Counted from the stretch's first letter, positions 1 to 9,368 are shown. The stretch is 64,000 nucleotides of DNA from Thermoflexus sp. (GCF_034432235.1 NZ_DAOUCJ010000078.1:8531-72530), one strand, 5' to 3'. A program made the numbers and translations. The notes: generated by a model from the letters alone, not told the origin.

Positions 1-468
<468 letters not shown>

Positions 469-677
469 CGCCCGGGACGGCCTTCCCCAGACCACCTGCG
501 ATCACGGCCGGACATGCACGATGGGCCCTGAATGGCGGAAGGCGGGAAGACTCCTCCCCCATCCCTCGGGGGAGATCAACGCCGTTATTCTCCCACAGAT
601 CATCCAGGGGTGCTGCGGAGAATCGAAGCATTAAAGACTGCCACAAAGATGCGCCGCCGATCCCTGAGGGGGCCGCG

Positions 678-1190
678 ATGAGTCCGCTGGCAAACCATCG
701 TTCCGCCCGCTTTGTGGCCGATACGATGCTTGGCCGCTTGGCGAAGTGGTTGCGGATCCTGGGTTACGATACCCACTACGATCCCTCCCTCGATGATGAC
801 GCCCTGTTGCGCATCGCCCAGGCGGAGGATCGCATCCTGCTCACCCGGGATCATGCCCTGGCTCGCCGGGGAGGACCCCACGCGTTCTTGGTGGACCACG
901 AGGACCTCATCCAGCAACTGCGGGCCATCCGGGAGCAGTTCGGGGAGCCTGCGGACGTCCCGTTCTCCCGCTGCCCGGTGTGCAACGCCCGCCTGACCCC
1001 CGTCCCGCGAGAAGCGGTGGCCTCCTGTGTCCCCGCTTTCGTCTGGCGGCAGTATGAACGCTTCCATCGGTGCCCGGAATGCGGCCGCGTTTACTGGCCC
1101 GGCACGCATTTTGAGCGGATGCGGTCCGTGCTGAAAGCCCTGGAGATCCATGACCTCGGGCTCGATGATGGTCAGGGTCTCAGAGCCTGA
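678..1190 (+). CDS. Mut7-C RNase domain protein with C-terminal zinc ribbon
   Basis: 170 residues. The N-terminal half (about residues 10-85) reads RFVADTMLGRLAKWLRILGYD and then ILLTRDHAL, the signature of Mut7-C/DUF82, a PIN-like nuclease fold with conserved aspartates. The C-terminal half has two CxxC pairs (CPVC about residue 99, CPEC about residue 138) forming a probable zinc ribbon, followed by YWPGTHFERM, which is typical of this family. A role in RNA degradation or processing is inferred from the PIN-like fold; no substrate is known to me. The gene overlaps the next one by about 40 bases, which suggests co-transcription. Confidence 0.85.
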   Translation: MSPLANHRSARFVADTMLGRLAKWLRILGYDTHYDPSLDDDALLRIAQAEDRILLTRDHALARRGGPHAFLVDHEDLIQQLRAIREQFGEPADVPFSRCPVCNARLTPVPREAVASCVPAFVWRQYERFHRCPECGRVYWPGTHFERMRSVLKALEIHDLGLDDGQGLRA

Positions 1191-1995
1191 CTTCAGAGCT
1201 CCCATGCAGCCGGGCGAGGGAAGGGGCTTTCCGCTCCTGGTCTTATTCGGGAAAGGGGAAGCCACGCTGATCCTAACGGCGGCGTGGGCAGCCGCTGGCC
1301 GCCCATCCCCGGGGCCCTGGCTGCTGGGGGCATGGCTGCTAACGGAAGCCGGATGGCCAGCGCTGCGCCGGCTGTTGCTCGAACTGTATGGAGAGGGCAA
1401 GCGCCTCTCCCCGGAACCCCCTTCGTTTTCCCTGCCCTATCTCCGCTCCGATAGCCCAGCGGATCTCTTCCTTCGCACGATCGGGCAGCGGGTCCGGGAG
1501 ATCCGGACGCGGGCCCGGGAAGATCCAGAATTCCTGGCCACCATAGCGACCGCGCTCGCTGCCCTCGGAATAGGGATCGGGCTGGTGGGGGGCATCGGGG
1601 CATGGCTGACCCTGGGGGTTGGGGTCTCTCTCCTCCTCGGGCGGCGTCTGGGCCATCCGGGGATCGGGGGGGGGATCTGGCGGTGGGTCTTCGGGGCCTT
1701 TCCCTGGTGGCTGGGGCTGGCCGGGGGGAACCCCTCAGCGCCTGCTCTTGTGGCGGGGATCCCGATCGGTCTGGCCTGGGTGGGATTTCAACGCCCGGCA
1801 GTCGGATGGGTCGCCTGGCCCTTGTGGGTCGCCTGGGCCGTGGCCCTGAGTCATGGACCCGGAGCTTATGGCCTGGCGCTTATCGGTCTATTGCTCCAGG
1901 AAGATCGGATCTGTCGTTCCCGTCGCGCACAGGGAATCCTGTGGGCCCTCGCGCTGATCCTTACCGCATGGATCGTGCGGACGCTTCCCGCTTAG
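1150..1995 (+). CDS. Polytopic membrane protein of unknown function
   Basis: 281 residues, not recognised as a known family. About six to seven hydrophobic stretches rich in Gly, Ala, Leu and Trp are visible, mostly in the C-terminal half from about residue 130, and a short basic tail precedes the last one. A soluble loop (about residues 75-125, rich in Arg and Glu) separates the first hydrophobic region from the rest. The ATG at 1150 gives an overlap with the upstream nuclease gene and has a GGAG only four bases before it. The in-frame ATG at 1204 is an alternative start. It converges on the MATE gene, with 34 bases between the stops. Confidence 0.6.
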   Translation: MTSGSMMVRVSEPDFRAPMQPGEGRGFPLLVLFGKGEATLILTAAWAAAGRPSPGPWLLGAWLLTEAGWPALRRLLLELYGEGKRLSPEPPSFSLPYLRSDSPADLFLRTIGQRVREIRTRAREDPEFLATIATALAALGIGIGLVGGIGAWLTLGVGVSLLLGRRLGHPGIGGGIWRWVFGAFPWWLGLAGGNPSAPALVAGIPIGLAWVGFQRPAVGWVAWPLWVAWAVALSHGPGAYGLALIGLLLQEDRICRSRRAQGILWALALILTAWIVRTLPA

Positions 1996-2029
1996 AGGGT
2001 CGGAAGGGCTTCCGCCTCAGCCTTCCACC

Positions 2030-3430
2030 TCAAACGCGAACGCGCTCCCAGGCCCCGCTGAGGAAGCGCCAGGCGAACAGCAACGCCCGCACCGCGAAAT
2101 CCGCCAGCATGCCCAGCCAGGCGCCGGGCAGCCCCCAGCCCAGCCCATGGGCGAAGAGGATCGCGATGGGGAGACGAACGATCCAGATGGAGGTGGCCGT
2201 GACCAGCAGCGTATAACGGGTATCCCCGGCCCCGCGCAACGCGCCGGAGAACACAAAGCTGACCGCCATGGCCGGCTGGATCAGCGCGGTGATCCGCAGG
2301 GCCGCCGCGCCCTGAGCGATGACCTCCGGATCTTCGGTGAACAGATCCACCAGCAAGGGCCCTCCCAGGGCCAGGGCCAGCCCCATCGTTCCCATCAGGG
2401 CCAGCGCCAGGAAGAGGGCGCTGAACGTCGCCCTTCTCCCCGCCTCCGGTTGTCGCGCGCCCAGGGCCTGGCCCGTCAGGGTGGAGGCGGCCACGGCGAA
2501 TCCCCACCCGGGAAGGAAGGAAAGGGACATCACCCGCAGCCCGATCTGATGGGCGGCATACGCGGCGGTCCCCAGGGCCGTGATCACGCCGGTCAAATTC
2601 AGCAGAGCCAGCTGCAGCAGCAACTGCTCCGCCCCCGCCGGCAGCCCGACCCGGAGGATCCGCTGCAGCACCGCCCATTCGAGCCTTAACCCCTGATGCG
2701 GCAGGGCCAGACGGGCGGTTCCCCGCCACAACCGCACCCCGACCAGCACCGCCCCTAGGGTCCGGGCCAGGGCCGCCGCCATGCCCAATCCGGCGATGCC
2801 CAGATGAAAGGGGCTCCATGGGCCGGATAGAATCCATGCCAGCGCGGCGTTGGCGAAGACCACCACCGCCCAGATGCGCATCGGGGTGAGCGTGTCCCCG
2901 GCGCCCCGGAGCGCGGCGTTGCCCACAAAGAGGACAGCCATGGCCGGGAAGGAGAGGGCCACGATGTTCAGATAGACCCGGGCGGCGGCCCCCACCGCCG
3001 GCTCCGCGCCCAGGGCGGCGAACAGCCAGGCCCCGCCGATCCCTGCGAGCCCCATCCCGACCAGCCCGAGGGCTCCCGCGCCGAGCAGCGCCTGGAGGGT
3101 GATCCGGCCGGCCTGATCCCGGTCGCCGGCGCCGACGGCGCGGGCCACCAGAGCTGTGGCCCCCACCCCGAGGGCGCCGAAGAAGACCGCGACCAGGTTC
3201 GTGAGCTGGCCGCTCAACCCCACGGCGGCCAGGGCGATGGTTCCCAGATGCCCGGCGAGGTAGGCATCCGTCCAGTCCACCACGATGTTCAACAGTTGCT
3301 CCAGGACCGCCGGCCAGGCCAGCCCGAGCACAACCTTCAGCGTCGGGGTCCATGGGGCCGGAACGCCTCGATGGACACGGCGGGCAATCCCAAGCCCGGC
3401 CGGGGCGCGTCGGATTTCACGGAACGGCAT
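2030..3430 (-). CDS. MATE family multidrug/Na+ (H+) antiporter
   Basis: 466 residues from the ATG at 3430, which has AAGGGAG seven to eight bases upstream; the frame is open further upstream but that part has no family similarity. The protein has about twelve hydrophobic segments in two homologous halves. Family-typical stretches include WPAVLEQLLNIVVDWTDAYL near residue 35 and the matching RVGLPAGAEQLLLQLALLNL in the second half, plus the LRGAGDT motif that occurs once in each half. MATE proteins export cationic drugs or metabolites using a sodium or proton gradient. The substrate here cannot be read. It lies 35 bases downstream of an SH3 protein gene on the same strand. Confidence 0.92.
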   Translation of the reverse strand: MPFREIRRAPAGLGIARRVHRGVPAPWTPTLKVVLGLAWPAVLEQLLNIVVDWTDAYLAGHLGTIALAAVGLSGQLTNLVAVFFGALGVGATALVARAVGAGDRDQAGRITLQALLGAGALGLVGMGLAGIGGAWLFAALGAEPAVGAAARVYLNIVALSFPAMAVLFVGNAALRGAGDTLTPMRIWAVVVFANAALAWILSGPWSPFHLGIAGLGMAAALARTLGAVLVGVRLWRGTARLALPHQGLRLEWAVLQRILRVGLPAGAEQLLLQLALLNLTGVITALGTAAYAAHQIGLRVMSLSFLPGWGFAVAASTLTGQALGARQPEAGRRATFSALFLALALMGTMGLALALGGPLLVDLFTEDPEVIAQGAAALRITALIQPAMAVSFVFSGALRGAGDTRYTLLVTATSIWIVRLPIAILFAHGLGWGLPGAWLGMLADFAVRALLFAWRFLSGAWERVRV

Positions 3431-3465
3431 CGCTCTACTCCCTTCTGGATGCCGTAGCAGGGACG

Positions 3466-3954
3466 CTATGGCCCATAGGACGGTGTGAGATAGGCGCCCG
3501 CCGCCCAGCCCCGTTCCCCGGTCCGTGGATCCTCCAGCTGCCACCAGGTCAACCCATCCGCTTCCTTCGGGCCGCCGACCACCCGCATGATTGTCCCTTC
3601 GGGAAGGAATCGGATCCGCTCCGCCTGCAGACTGGGGGCCCGACGGAAACTCAGCCCCTGCTCGCCGGCCCCGCTCACCTTTACGAAGATCCCCACCTGG
3701 ACAGCGGCGGGGAGGGTCGGCGTGGGCGTAGGCGCCGGAGGGGTGGGGCTGGGGCGTGGAGAAGGGGTCCATGTCGGCCGCGGCGTGGCGGTGGGCGGGC
3801 CGCTCAGCGCGCCCGCCATGGATCGCTGGAGCTGCCAGAACCCTCCTCCACAGATCAGCAGCGCCGCAAGGAGGGCGCCGAAAAACAGCAACCACTCCGA
3901 GGCCCGCAACTCGCCCTCCCCTGGGCGGGGACGCACACGGATCGGCCGCTGCAT
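3466..3954 (-). CDS. Membrane-anchored SH3-like domain protein with Pro/Thr linker
   Basis: 162 residues from the ATG at 3954, preceded by GGGAGG; an upstream in-frame ATG at 3978 has no such site. A short basic N-terminus is followed by one transmembrane helix (about residues 20-42), a Pro/Thr/Ser linker of about 45 residues, and a C-terminal bacterial SH3-like (SH3b) domain with GLSFRRAPS, a solvent-exposed WWQLED strand and the closing GWAAGAYLTP. SH3b domains usually bind cell wall or extracellular ligands, so the protein is probably surface-exposed. The same layout occurs in proteins at 14847 and 21103. The specific function is unknown. Confidence 0.8.
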   Translation of the reverse strand: MQRPIRVRPRPGEGELRASEWLLFFGALLAALLICGGGFWQLQRSMAGALSGPPTATPRPTWTPSPRPSPTPPAPTPTPTLPAAVQVGIFVKVSGAGEQGLSFRRAPSLQAERIRFLPEGTIMRVVGGPKEADGLTWWQLEDPRTGERGWAAGAYLTPSYGP

Positions 3955-3990
3955 CGATCCTCCCTCAGCGAGGGGCATGATGAATCGTCT

Positions 3991-4224
3991 CTATTCTACG
4001 CCGAGCCGGGGGGATATATTTGGGCGTACGGCAGCGGAACGAAACCATTCCTCCCACACAATCCGGCCCAGCTCATTCAGCCGCATTTCGCCCTTCGCCA
4101 CCTCGCCAAACCGGCATGCCCGCTCGTGGGTGCACACCGTGATGAAATACACGCCGGGCTGGGTGTAATCATACTCCTTCAGGCGGATGCTACATCGATG
4201 GTGCTTTTCCGGGTCGTAAGACAT
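3991..4224 (-). pseudogene. Truncated REP-associated tyrosine transposase (RAYT, Y1_Tnp family)
   Basis: 77 residues from the ATG at 4224, which has GGAGGG upstream. The reading frame shows the N-terminal part of an IS200/Y1-type transposase of the REP-associated group: RCSIRLKEYDYTQPGVYFIT, then VCTHERACRFG, then LNELGRIVWEEWF. Intact relatives are about 150-200 residues long and continue into a strand carrying MPNHxH (the metal-binding HUH motif) and then the catalytic tyrosine. Here the frame leaves the family similarity after VRPNI and stops about eight residues later, so HUH and Tyr are both missing and the protein cannot be active. A REP-like palindrome (4248-4277) lies directly upstream. 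Confidence 0.8.
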
Positions 4225-4247
4225 GGTTCGATTCCCTCCGCTGGAAT

Positions 4248-4277
4248 GGTAGGGGCACGGCATGCCCTGCCCCCACC
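4248..4277. repeat. REP-like palindrome upstream of transposase remnant
   Basis: An imperfect palindrome with arms GGGGCA and TGCCCC around the perfect core GGCATGCC, flanked by GGT and ACC. It lies 24 bases upstream of the truncated transposase start, the usual place for a REP element next to its RAYT gene. Confidence 0.65.
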
Positions 4278-4361
4278 CGTTCGACGTGAAAGACCCGGAA
4301 CGAGGATCTATCGCCGATATGCACCAGCTGAACTATCGAACGGACCGCCTCCCGCACGCTG

Positions 4362-4390
4362 GCAGGGGCGTCCCGGCGGGACGCCCCTGC
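4362..4390. repeat. REP-like palindrome, perfect 13-bp arms
   Basis: Arms of 13 bases (GCAGGGGCGTCCC and its exact complement) flank a GGC loop. The element sits inside the damaged frame at 4190-4516. It shares the GGGGCGnCCC-GGC-GGGnCGCCCC plan with the element at 9369-9396. Confidence 0.7.
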
Positions 4391-4701
4391 TACCACATCC
4401 AGGTCCAGCGGGAGGGAATCCATCACCGGGTATCCTAACCCCTTGAAGAAGGCCTTCGCGCCTTCCAGGGAGGTATAGCGAGAGAGGAGCATTCTCACTT
4501 GATCCAGGTCCGGCATTGCATTTCACCTCCTCACGCTTGCGGCGCGCGATCCTCCCGACGAGGGGCGATCAGCGAAGGGCCTGGAGCCCATGGCCGGATT
4601 CTACTGGTCTGGCTTTTTGCCTGGTGGCCTGCCTCGGCCCCTGGCCGCTTCCGCGGTCCTGAAAACCAGGACTTACCGAACGCTGGGGCGACGCTGCGCC
4701 T

Positions 4702-5913
4702 TTACTCGACCCCTTCCACCCACTGGCGCGGATCGACGGGGATGCCCCGCACCCGGATTTCCCAGTGCAGGTGGGCGCCGGTGGAGAGGCCGGTGTTCCC
4801 CACGTAGCCCAGCAGATCCCCCGCCTTCACCCGCTGCCCGGCTTGAACGGCCACCGCGCTGAGGTGCCAGTAGCCGCTGCATACCCCCCAGCCGTGCCGG
4901 AGGATCACGGCGTTGCCCCGCACGATCAGCGGCCCAGCGAGGGCGACCAGGCCGTCAGCCGGCGCATAAACCGGCGTCCCGATGGCTCCCCGGAGGTCCA
5001 GGCCCTCGTGGTAACTGGTGTAAGGCCCCCCATTATACGAACGCCGGGTGCCAAAGGGAGAGGTCACCTCGGGGTTCTCCACCGGATACCGGAAGGGGCC
5101 GCTCCAGCGCTGCTCGGGCTCGAAGGGCGTGCAGGCGGCCAGTACCTTCTCCCGCTCCTCCCGAATCAGCCGGGGGTCGAGCAGGTTCTGGCGATCCGGC
5201 GGCAGGCGGATCGCTTCCCGCCCGTAAGGCCCGGCGTCCACCCGCACCTGGAGGTGGACACGCACCGTCTGACCGTCGGAGCGGCGGGCGGTGAGGGCCA
5301 GGGGATATACTCCGGGGGCCTGCATCGCCGGCACGGCCAGCAGCCCTTCCCCGCCCTCCGCCGTCGGCGCCAGGGGATAGTTCACGCCCAGGAAGGTCGC
5401 CTCCAGCGCCGCCGGCTCGGAGAGGCGAACGCGCACCGGAAACACCCGTCCCTGAACCGCTGGAGCTGCGCCCACCTCGATCTCCACAAACGGCGAGGGC
5501 CAGACGGTGGGAGCGCCCCGGGCTTCCTCCGGGATCCGAAGGACCTGTCCGGCGAAGATCCGGTTGGGGCTATTTAGATTGTTCAGGGCCATCAGGCGCT
5601 CCACGGTAGTGCCATAGCGCAGCGCGATGCGATACAGGGTCTCCCCGGGCTGAACGATATGAATCCGTCCAGGGGAAGGGGCGGAGGCGTCGGCGGGGAT
5701 GAGGAGCACCTGGCCCACATAGATCAGGTTGGGATTTGCCAGGCCGTTGGTCGCCGCGATCTCCGACACGGTGCTCCCGAAGCGCGCCGCGATGCGGGTG
5801 AGGGTATCTCCGGGTTGCACAGTGTAGCGGACCGGCTCCTGCGCGAGGGCGGGCCGAGCCAGCGCGAGGCTCAAAGCCAGCCCCATCAGGATCCCCCAGC
5901 CTCCTCGCGCCAT
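4702..5913 (-). CDS. Secreted LysM-LysM-M23 peptidase (cell wall endopeptidase)
   Basis: 403 residues. A signal peptide (about residues 1-24, ending ALAQE) is followed by two LysM domains (YTVQPGDTLTRIAARFGS at about residue 29 and IVQPGETLYRIALRYGTTVE at about residue 85), a beta-rich middle domain, and a C-terminal M23 metallopeptidase. The M23 zinc ligands are visible: the H of YHEGLDL with its D, and the HLHWEIR motif near the C-terminus. LysM binds peptidoglycan, and M23 domains cut peptide cross-links or act as regulators. The gene overlaps the upstream DUF192 gene by 28 bases, so translation is probably coupled. Confidence 0.92.
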   Translation of the reverse strand: MARGGWGILMGLALSLALARPALAQEPVRYTVQPGDTLTRIAARFGSTVSEIAATNGLANPNLIYVGQVLLIPADASAPSPGRIHIVQPGETLYRIALRYGTTVERLMALNNLNSPNRIFAGQVLRIPEEARGAPTVWPSPFVEIEVGAAPAVQGRVFPVRVRLSEPAALEATFLGVNYPLAPTAEGGEGLLAVPAMQAPGVYPLALTARRSDGQTVRVHLQVRVDAGPYGREAIRLPPDRQNLLDPRLIREEREKVLAACTPFEPEQRWSGPFRYPVENPEVTSPFGTRRSYNGGPYTSYHEGLDLRGAIGTPVYAPADGLVALAGPLIVRGNAVILRHGWGVCSGYWHLSAVAVQAGQRVKAGDLLGYVGNTGLSTGAHLHWEIRVRGIPVDPRQWVEGVE

Positions 5914-6257
5914 GTCCAGACCTCCCCGATCCGGGCGTGGGTCAGCAAACCCACGGGACCTTCGATCAGGTAGCGGGCCGGGCGCGGCGGGATATACACC
6001 CGGAAGGGACGAGCTTCCACCGCGTGGACGATCCGCCCGGCCTCATCCAGCCAGATGGCGGCGATGGGGAAGAACACGAAGAACATATGGATGGCGGTTT
6101 CCCACCGGCCGGCTCGCGGGAACACGAAGAAAAGCCCTTCCTCCCCCATCCGGAGGCGGAACATCCATCCGCGCCCGCGGCACCACCACGAGCGGCAGGG
6201 CCGCAGCCGGGCCAGCAGCCGTCCGTCCGGGTCATAGAGAAGAATCCGCGGGGCCAT
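5886..6257 (-). CDS. DUF192 family protein
   Basis: 123 residues matching the small DUF192 beta-barrel family. Recognisable parts are GLFFVFPRAGRWETAIHMFF (family pattern: a short loop, then xIHMxFM(F)x(P)IDxxxLD), followed by IAAIWLDEAGRIVHA and the late PARYLIEGPVG. There is no clear signal peptide, unlike many relatives. The biochemical role of the family is not established. It overlaps both mazG upstream (26 bases) and the LysM-M23 gene downstream (28 bases), so the three genes form a tight operon. Confidence 0.8.
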   Translation of the reverse strand: MAPRILLYDPDGRLLARLRPCRSWWCRGRGWMFRLRMGEEGLFFVFPRAGRWETAIHMFFVFFPIAAIWLDEAGRIVHAVEARPFRVYIPPRPARYLIEGPVGLLTHARIGEVWTWREEAGGS

Positions 6258-7713
6258 CGGGCGCGCCCGGGGAAGATGCCTGCTTCACCTGAGCCCACAA
6301 CGCATCCATTTCTTCCGGCGAGAGCTCCTGGAGCCGCCGGCCCTGGGCGGCGACGAGGGCCTCCATCTGACGGAACCGGCGCGCGAAGCGGGCGTTGGCC
6401 TCCCGGAGGGCGGCCTCCGGGTCAATCCCCCAGTGTCGGGCGAGCTGCGCCAGGGTGAAGAGCAGATCCCCGAACTCCACCGCCCGATGGGCCGGATCCG
6501 CCGCGGCGGCGATCTCCCGCAGCTCCTCCTGGAGCTTCTCGAGCACCCCATCGGCGTCCGACCAGTCAAACTTCAACCGGGCGGCCCGCTCGCCGTAGGC
6601 CGCCGCCTGGGCCAGGGCGGGCAGGCCCTTCGGCACCCCATCCAGGATCGAGGCGGCCTGGCCCTGCTCCGCTTTCTCCCGCTGCTTGATTTGCTCCCAG
6701 TTCTCCAGCACCTGCCGGACGCCAGTGACCCGCAGGTCGCCGAACACATGGGGATGGCGGCGGCGGATCTTCTCGTTCACATGGGCGATGACCTCCGCCA
6801 TCGAGAACTCCCCGCTTTCGACCGCGATCTGGCTGTGGAAGACGATCTGCAGCAGGAGATCCCCCAGCTCCTCCTTCAGGCGGCCGGGATCATCCGCGTC
6901 CAGCGCCTCCAGGACCTCATAGGCCTCCTCCAGCAGGTTGGCGCGCAGGCTCTGATGGGTCTGTTCCCGATCCCAGGGGCAACCCTCGGGGGAACGGAGA
7001 TGGGCGATGGTGTCCTGGAACGTCTCGAAGGCGCCGGGCCGGGCCAGGGGCGGCACATACAGGGCGGTGAGCGGGGTGAAATCCGAACGATGGTCCAGCT
7101 GATACAGCGGGAAGGTGACCTGCCGGGCCTCCGGAAGCCCCGCGGCGTCGATCAGCGTCACCGGGTGCTCCGGGGGATACTGATTCATCAGGGTGAGCTT
7201 GAGATCAGCGGCCACCGTCCGGCTGTCCACCTGGGCGATCAGGGCCGGGCGATCCGGATTCAGAGGGGGATGATATCGCTCGGCCAGCTCAAAGGCGTCC
7301 GCGATCTGAAGGCCGTCCAGCGCGTCCAGGCCCAGGAGCTCCAGGGCGGTTTCGATGAAGCTGAGGCCGTGGACGATCCGGATGGGGATGCCGGCCCCGG
7401 CGGCCAGGGCGCGGATCCGAGCCACGGTCGCTTCCCCCACGAAGGGCGAGCCGGGCACCGCATAGCAGACGCCCTCCGGCCGCCGGCCCAGCTCCAGGAC
7501 CGTGCGGGCGATCCGCTCGTAGACCGCCTCCAGGTTCTCCTCTTCCGCGTAGACCGCATCGAAGTCGTAAACCACCAGGTGAGGCGGCAGCGCCGCCACC
7601 GCCGGATGCCGCCGGGTCCGCACATAGATCTCCCGAAGCCCCTCCAGGACCTCCATCGCCTCCCGGGTCCAGTATCGAGGATCTCCGGGGCCCAAACCCA
7701 GAATGATGATCAC
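6232..7713 (-). CDS. mazG: Tetrapyrrole methylase-like domain fused to MazG NTP pyrophosphohydrolase
   Basis: 493 residues. The N-terminal part (about 1-225) is a tetrapyrrole methylase-like fold, starting MIIILGLGPGDPRYWTREA with a later AVPGSPFVGEATV. The C-terminal part (about 235-480) holds two MazG repeats. The first carries the metal-binding helices EEAYEVLEALD and EELGDLLLQIVFH, the second the similar EFGDLLFTLAQLARHWGIDP. This is the same fusion as the Bacillus YabN type. MazG hydrolyses non-canonical or excess nucleoside triphosphates to the monophosphate plus pyrophosphate. The role of the methylase-like half is unclear. Confidence 0.93.
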   Translation of the reverse strand: MIIILGLGPGDPRYWTREAMEVLEGLREIYVRTRRHPAVAALPPHLVVYDFDAVYAEEENLEAVYERIARTVLELGRRPEGVCYAVPGSPFVGEATVARIRALAAGAGIPIRIVHGLSFIETALELLGLDALDGLQIADAFELAERYHPPLNPDRPALIAQVDSRTVAADLKLTLMNQYPPEHPVTLIDAAGLPEARQVTFPLYQLDHRSDFTPLTALYVPPLARPGAFETFQDTIAHLRSPEGCPWDREQTHQSLRANLLEEAYEVLEALDADDPGRLKEELGDLLLQIVFHSQIAVESGEFSMAEVIAHVNEKIRRRHPHVFGDLRVTGVRQVLENWEQIKQREKAEQGQAASILDGVPKGLPALAQAAAYGERAARLKFDWSDADGVLEKLQEELREIAAAADPAHRAVEFGDLLFTLAQLARHWGIDPEAALREANARFARRFRQMEALVAAQGRRLQELSPEEMDALWAQVKQASSPGAPDGPADSSL

Positions 7714-7772
7714 GCCTCAGCCTCCCGGGAAAAGAGATCAGACCGGCGCCGCTCGATCCTCCAGCGGATGGG

Positions 7773-9101
7773 CTATGCCCGGGGGAGATACCAGCCCACC
7801 GTCCGGTTGGCGCGCGTAAGATACGCGCAAGCGACCCGCTGCACGTCCTCGGGGGTCACCCGGCCCAGGCGCTCCAGATAGGTCTCGAACCAGGTGTAAT
7901 CCGCGAAGATCTCGCTCCAGCCATACCAGAAGCCCTGGTTGGTCACCGACTCGCTGCTGTAAGCGAAGTCGGCGCGAGCCTGCTTGAGGGCCTTCTCGAA
8001 CTCCTCCGGGCGGATGGGCTCGGATTGCAGACGCTGGATCTCGGCATCGATAATCGCCTCCGCCTCTTCCGGATGCCGGCCGGGCTGCAGGGTCGCCGTG
8101 AGGCTGTAAAGGAAGGGGTCCACGGTGGGGATCAGGCTGCTTTCCACTTCAGCGGCGATCTGCGTCTCCACCAGGGCCCGGTAAAGCCGCGAGGTCTTAT
8201 TGGACGTGCCGCCGCTGAAGCTGAGAGAGCCCGAACCGGCCAGCACGGCGTTCAGGATCACCAGGGGCATAAAGTCCGGGTGGCTCGCCTGCGGGGCGTG
8301 ATACGCGATCTCCAGGTAGGCGGTGTTCCCGTCCCCTTCCACGACCACCCGGCGTTCCCCCCGCTGGGGAGGCTCCGTCACCCGCAAGCGAGGGATCTCC
8401 AGGGCCGGGCGGATGCGACTGAAAGCCCGTTCAATGACCCGCAACGCCTCCGGGATCCGGAAATCCCCCACCGCCACCGCGATGGCATTGTTGGGCGCGT
8501 AATAAGTCCGGTAGTGACGGTAGAGATCCTCCCGCGACATGGTCTGGAGATCCCCCGGCCATCCGATAACCTCGTGGCCATAAGGATGGGCCTGGAAGGC
8601 AAGGGCCTGCACCTGCTCGCTCAACAGAAAAAGAGGGTTGTTCTCCGCCCCGTGCCGTTCGGAGAGGATCACCGTGCGCTCCGCCTCCACCTCCTTCGGG
8701 TGGAAGAGGGCCTTCGTCATCCGATCGGCCTCGATCTCCGGGGCGATCGTCCACCGATCGGAGGGCAAGGTCTCGAAATAAGCGGTGAAATCCAGCCAGG
8801 TCATCCCATTCCAGGCCCCTCCCTCCCGGGAGATCAGACGGTCCAGCGTCCCCTTCGGATAGGTGGGGGTGCCCTTGAAGAGCATATGCTCCACCCAATG
8901 GGAGATCCCGGTGAGGCCGGTGGGCTCATCCCGGCTCCCCACGCGATACCAGACCCAGAAGGTGACCACCGGGGCATGGTGCTGCTCTTTCAGCACCACC
9001 GTCAGCCCATTGTCCAGCACCGTTTTCAGAAAACCGTCCCGACGAACCGGACGAAACCGTCGGGAGATCCGGGAAGCCGATCGCCGCGTCATCGCCTTCA
9101 C
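7773..9101 (-). CDS. M16 family zinc metallopeptidase
   Basis: 442 residues of the pitrilysin/processing-peptidase family. The zinc-binding HxxEH is present as HWVEHMLFKGTPTYP at about residue 66, the inverse of the thermolysin motif, and a downstream acidic residue completes the site in this family. The second half resembles the non-catalytic M16 C domain (LYRALVETQIAAEVESS). There is no signal peptide, so it is probably cytoplasmic. Its start overlaps the stop of the small membrane protein gene at 9098 by four bases (ATGA), which implies translational coupling. A typical length of about 420-440 residues supports it being intact. Confidence 0.92.
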   Translation of the reverse strand: MKAMTRRSASRISRRFRPVRRDGFLKTVLDNGLTVVLKEQHHAPVVTFWVWYRVGSRDEPTGLTGISHWVEHMLFKGTPTYPKGTLDRLISREGGAWNGMTWLDFTAYFETLPSDRWTIAPEIEADRMTKALFHPKEVEAERTVILSERHGAENNPLFLLSEQVQALAFQAHPYGHEVIGWPGDLQTMSREDLYRHYRTYYAPNNAIAVAVGDFRIPEALRVIERAFSRIRPALEIPRLRVTEPPQRGERRVVVEGDGNTAYLEIAYHAPQASHPDFMPLVILNAVLAGSGSLSFSGGTSNKTSRLYRALVETQIAAEVESSLIPTVDPFLYSLTATLQPGRHPEEAEAIIDAEIQRLQSEPIRPEEFEKALKQARADFAYSSESVTNQGFWYGWSEIFADYTWFETYLERLGRVTPEDVQRVACAYLTRANRTVGWYLPRA

Positions 9102-9337
9102 CTCAACAGATGAGGCAGCAGGAAAGCCAGGGCGATCTGGCCGCCGAGGAGGAGCGCGGCCAGCACGCCGATGCGGCGCAGATCCCGCCGCACATAGGAG
9201 TAATCATAATTCGCCAGGCTGGATGCCGGCCGTCGGGACGGAGCCGGCGAAGCGGACACCGGGATCTCCCGGGCCGGGGCCGGAACCGCCCGGGCCGGGG
9301 TGGAAGGGGTCGATCGCACCCGTCGTTTCTTGGCCAT
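9098..9337 (-). CDS. Small membrane protein, basic Pro-rich N-terminus
   Basis: 79 residues. The N-terminal 40 residues are basic and rich in Pro, Ala and Ser. Then comes the conserved-looking SLANYDYSYVRRDLRRIG, followed by one transmembrane helix (about residues 57-77) ending at the C-terminus. Proteins with NYDYSYVRRDLRRI plus a single helix recur in Chloroflexota in my recollection, but no function is known to me. The stop overlaps the M16 start (ATGA), so it is probably a real gene and not chance. Confidence 0.65.
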   Translation of the reverse strand: MAKKRRVRSTPSTPARAVPAPAREIPVSASPAPSRRPASSLANYDYSYVRRDLRRIGVLAALLLGGQIALAFLLPHLLR

Positions 9338-9368
9338 CGGGATCCCACTCCTGAAGGAAGATCATCTC

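Larger units (their letters stand above)
4190..4516 (-). pseudogene. Gene fragment disrupted by two REP-like palindromes
   Basis: A 108-residue frame with a good ribosome binding site (AGGAGG nine bases before the ATG at 4516). About 40 residues look like genuine protein (starting MPDLDQVRMLLSRYTSLEGA). Then a perfect palindrome (4362-4390) is read in frame. About 30 more plausible residues follow (ending FRVFHVER), and then the second palindrome (4248-4277) and the transposase leader are translated until a stop. The most economical reading is the 5' end of a longer gene whose 3' part was lost when the transposase and REP sequences arrived. The original protein is not recognised; a weak resemblance to the start of large restriction-modification proteins is only an impression. 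Confidence 0.5.

Noticed and set aside
2030..3895. 621-residue MATE protein with a long N-terminal extension
   Set aside because: The extension has no family similarity and is antisense-like over the SH3 gene. The ATG at 3430 has a good binding site.
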